Under the pieces are notes generated by a model. It saw only the letters and a list, made by a program, of their open reading frames with translations. It was not told the origin of the DNA and ran no database searches. Position numbers and translations under genes: made by a program. Positions 31,875 to 43,984 of a stretch of 64,000 nt of DNA are shown piece by piece; positions within the stretch are counted from its first letter, which is position 1; the number at the start of each line of letters is the position of its first letter. This DNA is from Cliona cf. orientalis. Taxonomy: Eukaryota; Porifera; Demospongiae; Clionaida; Clionaidae. The stretch spans positions 5,270,001-5,334,000 of the forward strand of contig OZ005703.1 in assembly GCA_963930775.1 (NCBI GenBank), read 5' to 3'.

Positions 31875-32246
31875 AATAATGGCACCCAGGACAGAAAGGA
31901 CCTTATTCACACACTATTATAATATTACAGTCAAAGAGAAAAGGAAGTGAAACTGAATCATGCGAAGTAAAGAGGAAAATATCATGTGGAAGATAAACAA
32001 CTAGAAAAGAGTGATGATTGTGCATCATGGTTGTCTCATTACATAAAATTTGTTCACATACAATGTCATACAGTCAGCTATATTATTGATAGGAATTAGA
32101 AAAATTACTTGTAGACTTACACTAACAATGAAAAACCATAATCTAAAGATCTAAAGGTAAAGGTAATCTGTATACAGCAAGCATGTGTATGCAAACAGTG
32201 GAATGAGCCGAAAGGAATTATTGTTCCTAATTTATTATTATATATC

Positions 32247-32409
32247 TACCGTATATATATAGTGGGAAACTTTTGAGGGAGAAAACTTTCATGAATTTCA
32301 CGATTTTTCAGCCATCCGTGAAAGTTTTCTCCACGAAATTCTAGGCATGCCACACCCATTATGCGACCAGTTTTAACATTCCGTGAAAGTTTTCTCCACA
32401 AAATGCTCC
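32247..32409. repeat. Truncated MITE at the duplication breakpoint
   Basis: It begins taccgtatatatatagtggg and shares 'ttcagccatccgtgaaagtt' and 'ggcatgccacacccattatg' with the full element at 14465-14675. It ends abruptly at 'atgctcc', where the SIRT6-derived block starts. Confidence 0.8.
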
Positions 32410-32750
32410 AACCAAATTAATTTTGTGAGTTATTATGCATGATTGTGATCAATGAAAACCCTAACACAAAAGGTGCTTTCCCAGCTTCTCAATTATTTTG
32501 CATGCCTTGGTCCCCATGTTATGACTTTGAAAAGCTGGGAAAGGGCCTTGGACTTCGTGTAATTATATTTATTAGTATCAATTCGTACACAAGTAGCTTG
32601 GTGTATACATTGCTTTGTGGTGCTAAAATTAATTATAGTGAATGTAATATTATCTTTTTCTTAGGATAAACAAGCTCATCTGATCATTCGTGGATGCGTG
32701 GATGATGTAATGAGCCAAGTACCAAAACCACTAATCCATGATTATTCAAA
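32408..32750 (+). pseudogene. SIRT6 3' fragment (end of exon 6, intron 6, exon 7)
   Basis: This copies 27991-28440: 'accaaatt..ttttgtgagtta', the intron with its 'agctgggaaagggccttgga' segment, the acceptor 'tttttcttag', and exon 7 starting 'gataaacaagct'. Within the exon copy 'gatctgatcattcatgg' has become 'catctgatcattcgtgg', and the tail between the 'agtc' and 'accaaaacca' landmarks has lost about 24 bases. No upstream SIRT6 exons accompany it, so it cannot encode a sirtuin. Confidence 0.88.
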
Positions 32751-34456
32751 CTAACCATTCTCCTCTTTTGTGGTCATTATCAGATTTAACCAACAACATT
32801 GTAATAATAATTATGCTAATGCACATTTAGTGTCCCTGGCAAGTAGTGAAGTCCCCATGTACCAAATTGATGTATATAATATATATATCAGCTATTTGAT
32901 TCCGGATTTATAATGGATGCACGTCGGCCATATAATATCATAGAACAGTGAGTTGTTTACTGCAAGGACACTATGATAATAATATTATGCTTGATGGCTT
33001 TGTAATCATAGTTTGATCTAGTATGTATCTGCGATAGTCTAATAACAGTGCACGATTTCATATATAGCCATACTCTAAAACATGCATGTTTCAAATTCAA
33101 ACTCTCTATATGTACAATATATTATAGTGACGTTACCTCAACTGTGTGGGTGTGTACATATCATTTCTGTGGTCAAGGACACGGTACCATTGCATTACAT
33201 CATACTGTTACTATAATTAGTATAAGTGGCTAGTAATAGTACAATGACATCCATAGTGACCACACAAGTGAGTGTGACACTCAACTGAAGTGAACCACAG
33301 AGACAGTACAACAATAATTATAATAGCCTGTGCCAAAATAGTAATTGACCTACTCCATGGCTGTCAAACAGGAGCCCACGGACTATGTTAAGCAAGTCCC
33401 AGCTATTGAAGTGTATCCCATCAATGTAGGACAAGGAGACTCAATTCTTGTGAAGATAAAAGGTATATTCTACCAAATATGATGATGCTGATGAATTTTA
33501 ATAGTGATAAATATATTCATGCACAATTGACATTCCTAATAAATAATATGCCCCTTCTTTGATACAACACTCATTCTGTCAGCTATTCATCTTTTGTCCA
33601 TATTCTGCATGATCTCTTACTTTATAATTGTTACGTATGGGCTTGTACATCAATAGAAACTGGCAGCAGTATAAAGGGAATAGTTATTTTAATATCGTCC
33701 CAAGCTCTCATTATCAGCTTGATCTTGAGAGCCTTTTTCCATCCAAGGAATTGACAGGTGAAGCTCCGAGTGTCATGTATCCAGCTATTAACCTGTGGCA
33801 CATGTGCAAGGGAAATGGTAGTCGTTCTGTGTGTGAGTACTATGAGTGAGCGAGAATATGTTTATTACTTCGCTATCTGCAACATACGGTCTCAAATGAG
33901 GTTCTTTATGGTGTTTAAATTGTATACATTGTGTCAATTTCACTTTGTTCTCCAGTTTTGGCGTCATTTGCTTATCAATTGCTGCCTTCCATGCTCCCTG
34001 GCAAGTTCTTGATGGAAAGGATGAACATCACTGAGCTCTTTTCAAGATAGCTTCAGCGACAGCTGCTATAAAATTTGAGCTCTTCAAAGCACATACCCTA
34101 CACATGTTACACAATGATATGCTGCTTGCGAACTAGTCTCGCCCCCAGATCCGGTCTGGGAAAGAGACTACTTGCAAACTTTAAGCAAATAGTTTTGCTG
34201 TTATAGTTGAGCACGAGCATAAATGGTCACTTGTGCATATGGCATTGGGCAGAATGTACTTGTACGTGGTCAACTGTAGGTAAGGCTGATAGAGCAACAC
34301 TAAATCAAGCACTTGTAGCCAGTGTTGCTTGATTTTAAGCCAGGTCCAGCCAGCTGTTTGCCGTGTTTGATGGTTTGATTGCTATTACAAATCACCCAGG
34401 GGCCTACATCGATTTCCAGATCCGGCCGTTTTCGTGCGGATGACACTGATAGCACT

Positions 34457-34753
34457 CATGTCCAAGTTTGCCATCAAAATGATATCAATGATATGCAATG
34501 TTTAGGTTAGGGTTAGGGTTTGGGTAGGGTAACAATAGGTTTGGCTATTATTCGGGTTAGGGAACAATGGTGAACAATCCTTTGATGGCAAACTTGGACA
34601 TGGCTCTCATGTCCAAGTTTGCCATCAAAATGATATCAATGATATGCAATGTTTAGGTTAGGGTTAGGGTTTGGGTAGGGTAACAATAGGTTTGGCTATT
34701 ATTCGGGTTAGGGAACAATGGTGAACAATCCTTTGATGGCAAACTTGGACATG
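34457..34753. repeat. Two tandem 146-bp foldback elements with telomere-like core
   Basis: The units 34457-34602 and 34608-34753 appear identical. Each begins catgtccaagtttgccatca and ends with its reverse complement (arms about 22 bp), separated by 'gctct'. The core has 'ggttagggttagggtttggg' and 'cgggttaggg', resembling degenerate TTAGGG telomere repeats. They lie within the intron of copy B. Confidence 0.9.
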
Positions 34754-35229
34754 GCTCACTGATAGATGGACAAACGGATTGCTCCCGTGTACATTTCTAT
34801 AATATTATATGGGAAATGCTAAAATTAAAAATTTTGTTCTAAAAATACCGTGCGTGTTAGCTGATAACTGATAATATACCAGTGCAGTGTGGAGTGCTAC
34901 TATTGATCGAGCTTCTTGTGCAGCACTACATGTAACTACAAGCCTAGATCTACATGTAAAAAATTATGAAAGATTCGCTATATACGGCCTACTGGATACA
35001 GAAGAGCTGCACATCATCTTCTTGATCATGATGATCCCTCATCAATCCATGAACATTGGTGTGGTCAACATTTTAGACATGTAGAAGCATTATAGTGATC
35101 ATTATTATAATATTATGATACCCATATGTAATTGCAAAGAAGAACAAACTCTATAAACCCACTGTAGATCCAGGACTAGTAAACTGACAAGTTGCTCAAA
35201 GGACCACTGATTTATTAATCCATGACACA

Positions 35230-35345
35230 GGTACCAAATTCGGCCAAGCACCCACTCCCAGGTAAGCGCCCATGTACTGCATTTCAAGAGATCATCACTG
35301 TAGCAACTTCTATACAAACATATGCATGGGTGCTTACTCGGTACA
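35230..35345. repeat. Partial copy of the 'taccgtagtgtccca' MITE family
   Basis: It shares 'caagcacccactcccaggta' and 'catgggtgcttactcggta' with 27421-27592, but both ends are degraded. Confidence 0.65.
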
Positions 35346-35788
35346 TGTAGCTAACAAAAAATGTGAGAAGGTGTTGTGATGACTTTATTCAGTTCCTAAA
35401 TCCGCATAACCTACTTGTGAATTACAATAGTTTCCCCCTAGGACTTCCCTTGTACCTTTAAGCATACCAGAGTGGCAAAAATCACATGTTGTTTATGCTG
35501 AATGTGATTGCTTTTAGTGTCATGTTCACACTAACCGATGTTTGTTTGACATTGTTGGATAAGTAGGTAGCTATGAAGATATGCAAGAACAATACACCAT
35601 TGGTACCAAACCGTCAGCACTAGCACTGTGAGATTGTAATAGGAAATAGTAGCAACGTACTCTAAGGGTTCAGAAATATTCGCAGGAACTAATGGGAATT
35701 GGGTAGCAAATTGGCTTCATAAAGGATTAAAGTTTGGTAATTCTGTGCGGGATGATTGTACGTATAATTATGTACATGAAGAAGTATT

Positions 35789-36209
35789 TACTGTATGGCG
35801 GATAATTTTCGTAGTGTAATTTCGTGGAAAGTCCGAAAAGACCCTCAAAATTAATTTTTGTGGTTTTAAATTTCGTGACAGCAACCACGTGGCACTGCTG
35901 CACAAGCGATGATGTAATTGATACACGCGCTCGCTATCTTCTTTGTTACTAAGCCATACCTACAGAGACTTGGACAAATAGCATGAGATAGAAGAATATT
36001 AGTGTCGAAGACACTATCAGCTGGATGATAGTGGCTACTGTTACTTGCTATACTGGAAAGTGTTGGCCGTGCTGCCACGATGTTTGTGGCCACACCCATC
36101 ATCATGGACTCGCATAGTCGTATGCATTAATTTTCGTTGGTGGGAAAATTTCGTGACTGCCAAGTCAACAACGAAAATTAGCACCCCACGAAAATTACCT
36201 GCCATATCA
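35789..36209. repeat. Long MITE-like element, about 420 bp
   Basis: The left end is 'tactgtatggcggataattt' followed by 'tcgtagtg'. The right end 'cacgaaaattacctgccata' is its approximate reverse complement. It lies in the intron of copy B and has no coding capacity of its own. Confidence 0.7.
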
Positions 36210-36264
36210 ACTGGGTATACATTAATGGTTATGATTATTGACATTGGGGTGCACAAGATGGCAT

Positions 36265-36447
36265 TACTGTAGTGTCCCGGGTACGTACCCATTCCCGGGT
36301 AAGCGCCCATGTATCCCACATCAAGGGGCCACTGTAGCAGCTTATGTACAAATGTATGGAATTTTGATTCCGGGTAAGCGCCTATGCGGGGCAAAATCGC
36401 TAGTCATGTTTAAGCGCCCATGGGCGCTTACTTGGGACGCTACAGTA
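36265..36447. repeat. MITE-like element, 'taccgtagtgtccca' family, full copy
   Basis: It starts tactgtagtgtcccgggtac and ends 'gggacgctacagta', with the inner 'gggtaagcgcccatgt' and 'taagcgcccatgggcgctta' segments of the family. It lies in the intron of copy B. Confidence 0.8.
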
Positions 36448-39001
36448 TGTGGTTGAGTGTACGCCACTAGGATACTCGATTTGTATATCATGTCCTTTCA
36501 TTTATCATCATGGTACATGTAGTCGGCCAGTATACAATATAATATTATAGCTAGATAGCTACATGCATGCAACCATTACCCGAAGCATAATTGTACAATG
36601 TCATAAAAAACTGCACACAGCATAAAATTAAGCACTACATTGATTGTACACTGCTATGCATCTAATATAAAAATAATTATATGGTGATAGTATGGTAGAG
36701 CTCATAAGGCAGTAAATCACATGGATGAGCACATAACATTCCCCAGCCATTGTGGCTTGAGCAATATGCACCCCACCTACAAATTTGACATTGACTATCC
36801 ATTAAATTGCTACTACTAACATTCTGGATCCAATATTTGTGATCATAATATGCACGTTAGTTAACACCAAGTCATTCGTGCATACTCAAATTTTACTGAA
36901 TAACACTCACTTTCAATTTTCACTTCTAATGAATACATTTGAGTGCAGAACCCTCGCTGCTACATGCATGCATGAGTCATGTGCATGTAAAGCATGGCTC
37001 ACCGTGTATAACACTAGACGAAAATATGGATTTTGTGCGGGTAGGAAATGTGTAGGATAGAGCAAATTTTCTGCTTATTTCACTCAAGTTAGCAAAAATT
37101 CTGCCCTATCCTCCGACAAGTATGTGTAGGAAATGTCATGTTTTGGTAAGGAAATCACAGTTTTGGTCTAGTGTATGCTTGTTCAATATCAGGAATATTG
37201 AACTACATACCCTGCACCTGAACATGGTTATGGCACTGTTCAAGTCTCTTCAGAGTCAGTGCATGATCTAGGAGTAGGGGAAAGCCGGGCACCTGGCTAT
37301 GTACTGAAAGCTTCTGTGACAACCTAAACTAAATTATATGCACTTGAGAGCCACTGACTGTTTACACTGTCACTGCACTGACTACAGCATAGAATTGTAA
37401 TCAGTCATGTAGCTGAGATAAGAGCCATGTAAACACAGAGAAATTGACGACCTTTACCAGAAAACACTTGTTTTTCAAATTTTCCATGTATTGATTAGAT
37501 AAAAATTTTATTCTTTGTATTTTATAGGCCTAGAGTACAATTGTCTTATTGACGGTGGACGTGGAAATAAAAGGTATCTCTCCAATATAGAAAATTGTAT
37601 GAAGGAATGTGACATAATGAAAGGAGATGATATTAAACTTCATGGAATTATTGTTACTCACCCTGATGCTGACCATATGGATGGAATTAAAAAGCTGCTT
37701 GAAAAGCATGGTCGAAACATCCTTGACAACTGTGATGACATAGTCATTACAAAAGCTTTCTACTGGATATCTAGAGGCAAGCCATGTGAAGAGTTCATAA
37801 AACTGATTGACAGAGCTTACCCCATAAGATATGATGTTGAAGTCAAGATATGTTTAAGATCTGGACTGAATTGCCACTTTCCAACAGAGACGGGATGCTT
37901 GTTTACGTACACGCCAAGAGAAGATGTCTTGGAAATTAGCCGTACACAGCGATCAAAAATTTTTCCCAAACTTGAACGTGTTGATGTCAATGCAACCAGC
38001 ATTCTCACAGTATTCAATGAATCCAAAGGAAAGTGTGATGTAGTTCTAACAGGTGATTCGACTGCAAAAGAAATTTTGCCATTAGTGGAAGGTAAGGAAA
38101 TCAGGATATTTCAAGTGCCACATCATGGAAGTTCATATAACAGTAGACTCGAGGACAGTAATAAACTCAAAAAGATATCTGTACACTATAATCTTTCAAC
38201 TCTTGATAAAACAGTCCTATTCTATGATTCATTCAGGGCTCGGTGTTATTTGATATCTGCAGGTGGAACTGAAAATTATAAACACCCCCATCCTCAAGTC
38301 ATGCAGGGAATAATTCTCGCTAATGCACTGAGGTGTCATGAGTGCATCATTCTTTTAACTAACAGTCGTGGACTAGATTCAGAAAAGCTTGGGCAACTGC
38401 ATCAGATAGTTCCTGAGTGGACTCAATATGTCAAGATCTACCATTATGATGATGTATTCTTTAAAGAGCAATGTCATATCGCAATACGTCCTGAATTGTG
38501 CATTAGTGACGTCTGTGTAAATACTATTGAGTGGACACCAGAAGGATACATAACCTGGACCAAGTTTATGCTGCCAGTAAAGCCAAACATTGTCAATCAT
38601 CGACCACAGGAGTGCAACAGATTCATGGAGAAATCAACAGTAAAAATTACCATTCAAGAGGAAATAAACTTTAATGCTCACATCATTTGTGTCCCTCTTC
38701 CACACAACCTCAGAACTGGCCGTGACAGCATTAACTGTTGCTATGTCGTAGAAGAGAGCATTGCATCTGGAATTGAAAATTCAAATGCATTATTTCTAGC
38801 TACTTAGTGGTGACGAGAAATTGCCATTGTCAAGAGCCAAGAAATATATTCTGACTTGGTACATTAACAATGAGTGGCAAAAGAAGCAATTATCTGCTAC
38901 ACTCAAGGACATACCATCCCAGACCTCTCCATGCAAAATCCCATATGATGCCTTTTGGCCAGTGCATGAACGTTCTTTCCCAGACTCTCCACTCCAAACA
39001 C

Positions 39002-39281
39002 TACACCAATCTCTTCGGCCAGCACGACACAGTCCACCCCAAACCCCTCCACTCTGTTTACCACGCCGATCTCTTCGGCCAGCACGACACAGTCCACCCC
39101 AAACCCCTCCACTCTGTTTACCACGCCGATCTCTTCGGCCAGCACGATATAGTCCACCCCAAACCCCTCCACTCTGTTTACCACGCCGATCTCTTCGGCC
39201 AGCACGACACAGTCCACCCCAAACCCCTCCACTCTGTTTACCACGCCGATCTCTTCGGCCAGCACGATATAGTTCACCCCA
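39002..39281 (+). repeat. Coding minisatellite, 60-bp unit
   Basis: About four and a half head-to-tail copies of a 60-bp unit beginning 'tctcttcggccagcacgaca' lie in the linker part of copy B. They differ only by c/t changes (gacac/gatat). In frame each unit encodes 20 residues, RSLRPARHSPPQTPPLCLPR. Copy A has only single, diverged relatives of this unit. Confidence 0.92.
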
Positions 39282-39716
39282 AACCCATGCACCACACCAT
39301 CAGCCAGTATCAGATAGCTCACAAAGTCATACGCGACAACCACACCATAATATGATAATGGTAGCAAGAAAAGGTGTGGGGGCTTCCCCCACAAGAGGGT
39401 GTGGTTGTATAACAGGTTGCAATGCAATGGAGTGTGGATGTATTAAACGAAAATCATATTGTGGACCCAGCTGTCAGTGTGGCAGTGAATGTAAAAACAA
39501 ACTCCAGCCTGCAATCCACCTACCATAAGAAGGTCGGCTGAGAGTGACGCCAGAGAAGATGAAAAAGGTTGAAGTTAAAGTGGGATCTCCAACAAAGGCT
39601 CTGGATGTAAAACAGGCTGTGCTACAATGAGATGTGGATGTAAGAAAAAAGGATTACATTGTGGACCTGGCTGTATGTGCCACGGCAAATACTTTAACTG
39701 TGAAAACCAATAAGAA

Positions 39717-40767
39717 CAATGGCAGAAATAACCCTATTCATAAACTATAATCAAAGAGAAAAGGAAGTAAAGGTGAATCACGTGCGGAAATGAAGAGGAA
39801 AATATCATGTGGCAGATAAATAACATAATGACTGTGCACCATGATTGTCTCATTATGTAAAATTTGTTTACATACAACATCATATTGTCAGCAGCAGTAT
39901 AAATATTAATTTTATAGACCGCTTACATGCACTAAAAATGAAAAATTACAATCTACATGCAGTAAAGGTAATCTGTAGCATGTGTATGCAAACAGTGGAA
40001 TGAACTGAAAATACTTATTTTTAGCTATCTATACCTTTTTCTATGAGGACTGCATGCTTGCATACCACACAAAATGTAAATTTATTTTTGAGTGGAAATG
40101 GGTAACACCACGAAATTTTTTCCTAAGGGTATAGCTATGTGGTATATAATATATCTCTATAATTATAATAATATTATTGCGTTTGCATGGGATCCGGAAT
40201 AGCCACTATTCGAAGGCTGGACATGTTAATCATTATTTTTATTCGGCCAGAATCCTCAAGACACAAGCAGGGCAGTTCACATAAAACGCTGATACAGCAC
40301 ATTTTGTAACAATCAATGCATCCTCAATGCATGGACAAAATAAATTATGCTATATATATACAAGCGAGTGATCATGGATGTATACCTTATACCTGAGAGA
40401 CTACACTAGTATAAATAATATACACGATGTCACTGAGGGATATGAACACTTCTTTTTCAAAATGATATAGAGATATACATGTCGCTTAATGTCATAGGTA
40501 TGTGATTCACTCTACAGCTATAAGTACTTTTGCCTACAAAAGGTAAGCTATTGATAAGTATTCATAGTTATCATATTTAGTAATTACATCATTATTGTTA
40601 CTATAATAAGCTAATATATCTCATGATAAAAGTAGATCTGGTGAAAAACACTGATTCACAGTGACCATAAGTGAGACTAGCACCAACTGATTCAGAAGTG
40701 AACCACAGCAAAAAGAGATAAGGAGTGGATACATATACAGAGCTAATTAGTTTATCTCAGGAGCATC
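39717..40767 (+). other. Spacer between copies B and C
   Basis: The first 300 bp repeat the 3' flank of copy A. After AT-rich sequence with no visible gene, the conserved 5' block of the array begins near 40583 ('aattacatcattattgttac', then 'tgaaccacag') and runs to the copy C start codon. Confidence 0.6.
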
Positions 40768-43700
40768 ATGGCACAGAGTAGTGCAGCCATCAGACGGGAG
40801 AACAACTATGACCACGATTTTCCTTCCAAACGACCTGCTTATCCCAGTGATCATACCCCAACTAAGGAGATAAAGAGAGAGTTGAGTCCAGTACCTCTAC
40901 CACCAACTGTTCAGGTGTGCCCCATTAATGTAACGCAAGGAGACTCCATTCTTATGAAGCTCAAGTACAAAGAAGGTATACACAATAGCCAGTGGAAATT
41001 TGTGGATATTGGTCAATAATTCATTGTAGGAGTATTATTATAAATTACCAGAATTTTGTCACTTGAATCTAGCTAAACGCATGCAGTGCTCAGATAATCT
41101 AAACTAGGATCCTAGAGAACTTATAGATGGAAAGCAGTGAGATAGACAGTCTAACTGCTTCTGAATCAGTTTGTTTTCCCTTGAAACTATCTACAGTACT
41201 TATAGTGTTCAATTGTTTCAATCATTATAGTATCTGATCTTTACCTATCTTTTAATGATCAATATACTGTACTGTATATTGAAATCTGAACATATAACTA
41301 TATAAATAAGGCCAGTAATGATTTTTCTCAACTATATCATACCATTCCCGTACTTACAGTGTCCATTCATTTGTTAGGTATTTATGCCCATTGAGATGCA
41401 TGCGCAATGCTCATTTTAAATTTTAAATTCATTTATAACCAGTCATCTTGGCTTATCTAGCTCATGCTTTTATAAGCCCTGCAGATAAAAGTATGACTGA
41501 TGTGGTCTCAACGACCAATTATGCCCTCGCTCTAATTACCTGAACGGCGAAATGTTCAAATCATTTGGCAAGTAAATAAATTTAGCTGATAGAGTGTAAA
41601 GAAAAAATGGAGAAAGAGCTAGCTATAGTATTATAGTACCATGCTTAATTCTCATGGTAGATGTAAAACCTGTCGTTATCAGCTCTAGTATCACTGTGTT
41701 CATCCGATAGTGATCAAAAAATGATCTTTAGTGTTCCGTGCTACATTTTCCACTCTTCAGACGCTGTCCAAGATGTGGTAGCTACACTAGACTACTCTAT
41801 GATAAACACAGTAGCCTCAAATAGCAGTACTGAAACTGAGCCTCTCAAGCTCCTACCATGTTTGATTGACACATACAATATATACTATGCAATTACATCA
41901 AGTGAGAGGATCTGTAATTCAGATTACTCATTGAATTAGGAAGGCTTGCCATTCGGGCTAAATAATTAGAGCGAGTACAGTATATTATACTTACCATTAG
42001 ATACCTAACTATGGAAGTCATTTCCAGATATCCAATTTTGGTATCTACAGGCCAAGAGTACAATGTTCTCATTGATGGTGGACATGCCAAGCACCTGTCC
42101 AATATTGAAAAGTGTATGGAGGAGTATGGTATAATGAAAAAAGATGACATTCAACTTCACTGCATTATTGTCACTCACCCTGATGGTGACCACATGAATG
42201 GAATCAAAAAGCTGCTTGAAAAGCACGGCCGAGAAATCCTCAACAACTGTGACGTAGTACTAACAAGAGCATTTTACTGGAGGTCTAGGGATAAGATGTG
42301 CGAAGAGTTCACGACAATAATCGACAGCACTTGCTCCAAGAGAACTGACAATATTGAGCATAAAACATGCCTAAGCCCTGGACTTCAATGCCACTTTCCG
42401 AAAGAACAAGGATGTTTGCTCAGTTATACGCCAAAAGATGACAAATCAAAAGCTACACCCACACAGCAACCGCCAACACCATCCAAACCTAAAGATGCTG
42501 ATACCAATGAAACTAGCATTCTCACAGTGATCAATGAATCCAAAGGAAAGTGTGACGTAGTACTAACGGGTGATTCAAATGCAAAAGCAATTTTGCCACT
42601 AGTGGAAGGTAAGGAAATCAGGATATTTCAAGTGCCACATCATGGAAGTTCGTTCAACAGTAGACTTGAGGACAGAACTGGTACTAAACTTAAAGAGAAG
42701 ATTGGACGCTATGATCTTTCAACTATTCAAGACAGAGAAGTGAAAGAAATACTTCTATTCTATAGCAGATTTAAAGCCCAGTGCTACTTGATATCTGCTG
42801 GTGGGACCGACAGACACAATCACCCCCATTCTCAAGTCCTACAAGGAATTATTCTCGCTAATGCATTGCAACATCAGGAGTGCGTTATTATTTTAACCAA
42901 CAGCCGTGGTCTAATTTTACAGAAAATCAAGCCATTGCATCAAGTGCGTATACCTGAGGCTCAAGTGTGGAGTCGATTTGTGAAGATCTATCACTACAAT
43001 GACGTAGTTGAAAAACAAAGTGATGTTGTGAGATTAAGTCCCGAGAGGTGCATCAGCGATGTTCGTACAGGTGCTCTTGAGTGGACACCAGAAGCATACA
43101 TACGGAAGATAAGGAGTATACTCTCACAACGTGATCCAAAAATGAGCAACACTCGACCACAAGTAAAAGATTGCTTCATAGAAAAATCAAGAGTGGAGAT
43201 TACCCTTCAAGGGGCTACAACATTCAGTGCAAATGTTATTTGTGTACCCGTTCCACACAGTCCCAGATCTGGTGACAGCATTAACTACTGCTATGTCATA
43301 GAAGAAAGTATAGCACCTGGAATGCAGTTCTCACAAGCACTGTTTCTACTCAATGATGACAAAACGACACTACCAAGAGCCAAGAATTACATTCTGTTCC
43401 AGTATACAAACAATGAGTGGGAATCAAAGGCATTAGGTGCTACAGTTCAAGACTGCACTCACCAAATCTCTGCTCACAACACTTCGTTCGGTGATATCAA
43501 TGAATCTCTTCGACGTAGTGGGGATAAAGATAAACTTGTAAAGTTCCTTGTCAAAGGCTGTGGATGTCAGAAACCATGTGATACTGACCACTGTATATGC
43601 AGAAAAAACAAATGTCCTTGTGCACCCTACTGTAAGTGCAGTAATTGTAAAAACAATAAAGTAAACCCGGTCAGTGAATCCAACTCATCCAACGAGTCCA

Positions 43701-43984
43701 ACCAGTCCGCCCAGCCTAGCCAGCGCAGCCTGCCAGAGTCCAGCCATTCCCAGCAAACCAAACAGCCTAGCCAGCTTATTGAGCCACACAGCCAGCCTCG
43801 GGAGCCTATTAGGCAGCCTAAACAGTCCAGCCAGCTCAAAAAGCAAGACCAGCCCGAGCAGAAATTCTGTCGGTGTCGAAGTGGTTGTGATAGCAATGCA
43901 TGTGGATGTAAGAAACGTGAAACACACTGTGGACCTCGCTGCAAGTGCGGTGATAACTGTAAAAACAATAAACAAAAACAGTAA
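40768..43984 (+). CDS. MBL-CXC gene copy C: ComEC-like MBL fold with two CXC modules
   Basis: Exons 40768-40975 and 42051-43984 (phase-1 intron of 1075 nt) give 713 residues. It has PINVTQGDSILMK, LIDGG, THPDGDH (about 110-116), LTGDS, VPHHGSS and ISAGG, with a valine-rich variant of the central domain (CVPVPHSPRSGDS, YCYVIEESI). The first cysteine module (about 570-605, GCGCQKPCDTDHCICRKNKC) and the second (about 675-713, CRCRSGCDSNACGCKKRE) are separated by a 69-residue Ser/Gln/Pro linker. Like the others, the N-terminus is basic and disordered and contains EIKREL, a SUMO-type site. No signal peptide or membrane segment is seen. It is the most diverged of the intact copies, with its own linker composition. 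Function as for copy A: probable metal-dependent hydrolase attached to putative DNA-binding modules; substrate unknown. Confidence 0.87.

Larger units (their letters stand above)
31875..33356 (+). other. Spacer A-B containing duplicated SIRT6 3' end
   Basis: The spacer holds the 3' flank of copy A (to about 32220, repeated after copy B at 39717-40010). It then has a truncated MITE (32247-32409), the copied SIRT6 intron 6, exon 7 and 3' flank, and the conserved 5' block of copy B (from about 33192). I see no other gene. Confidence 0.7.
33357..39716 (+). pseudogene. MBL-CXC gene copy B, disrupted
   Basis: Exon 1 is 33357-33462 (MAVKQEPTDYVKQ...PINVGQGDSILVK) and exon 2 starts at 37528 after a 4065-nt intron, in the same phase-1 position as the other copies. 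The MBL motifs are intact (LIDGG, THPDADH, LTGDS, VPHHGSS, SAGG), and the central domain reads through to about 38800. There a 4-nt insertion relative to copy A shifts the frame into a stop at 38805-38807. The downstream frame (38808-39528) still encodes RAKKYI, a 20-residue Pro-rich tandem repeat and one CXC module, then stops at 39526-39528. A second CXC remnant follows to 39713 without an open frame. A truncated MBL protein of about 460 residues could still be made. Copy B resembles copy A most and was probably derived from it. Confidence 0.85.

Noticed and set aside
34500..34740. Interstitial telomere
   Set aside because: The TTAGGG-like units are few, degenerate, and wholly contained in two foldback elements.
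39002..39281. CRISPR-like regular repeats
   Set aside because: The 60-bp units are contiguous with no spacers, are coding in frame, and occur in an animal gene.
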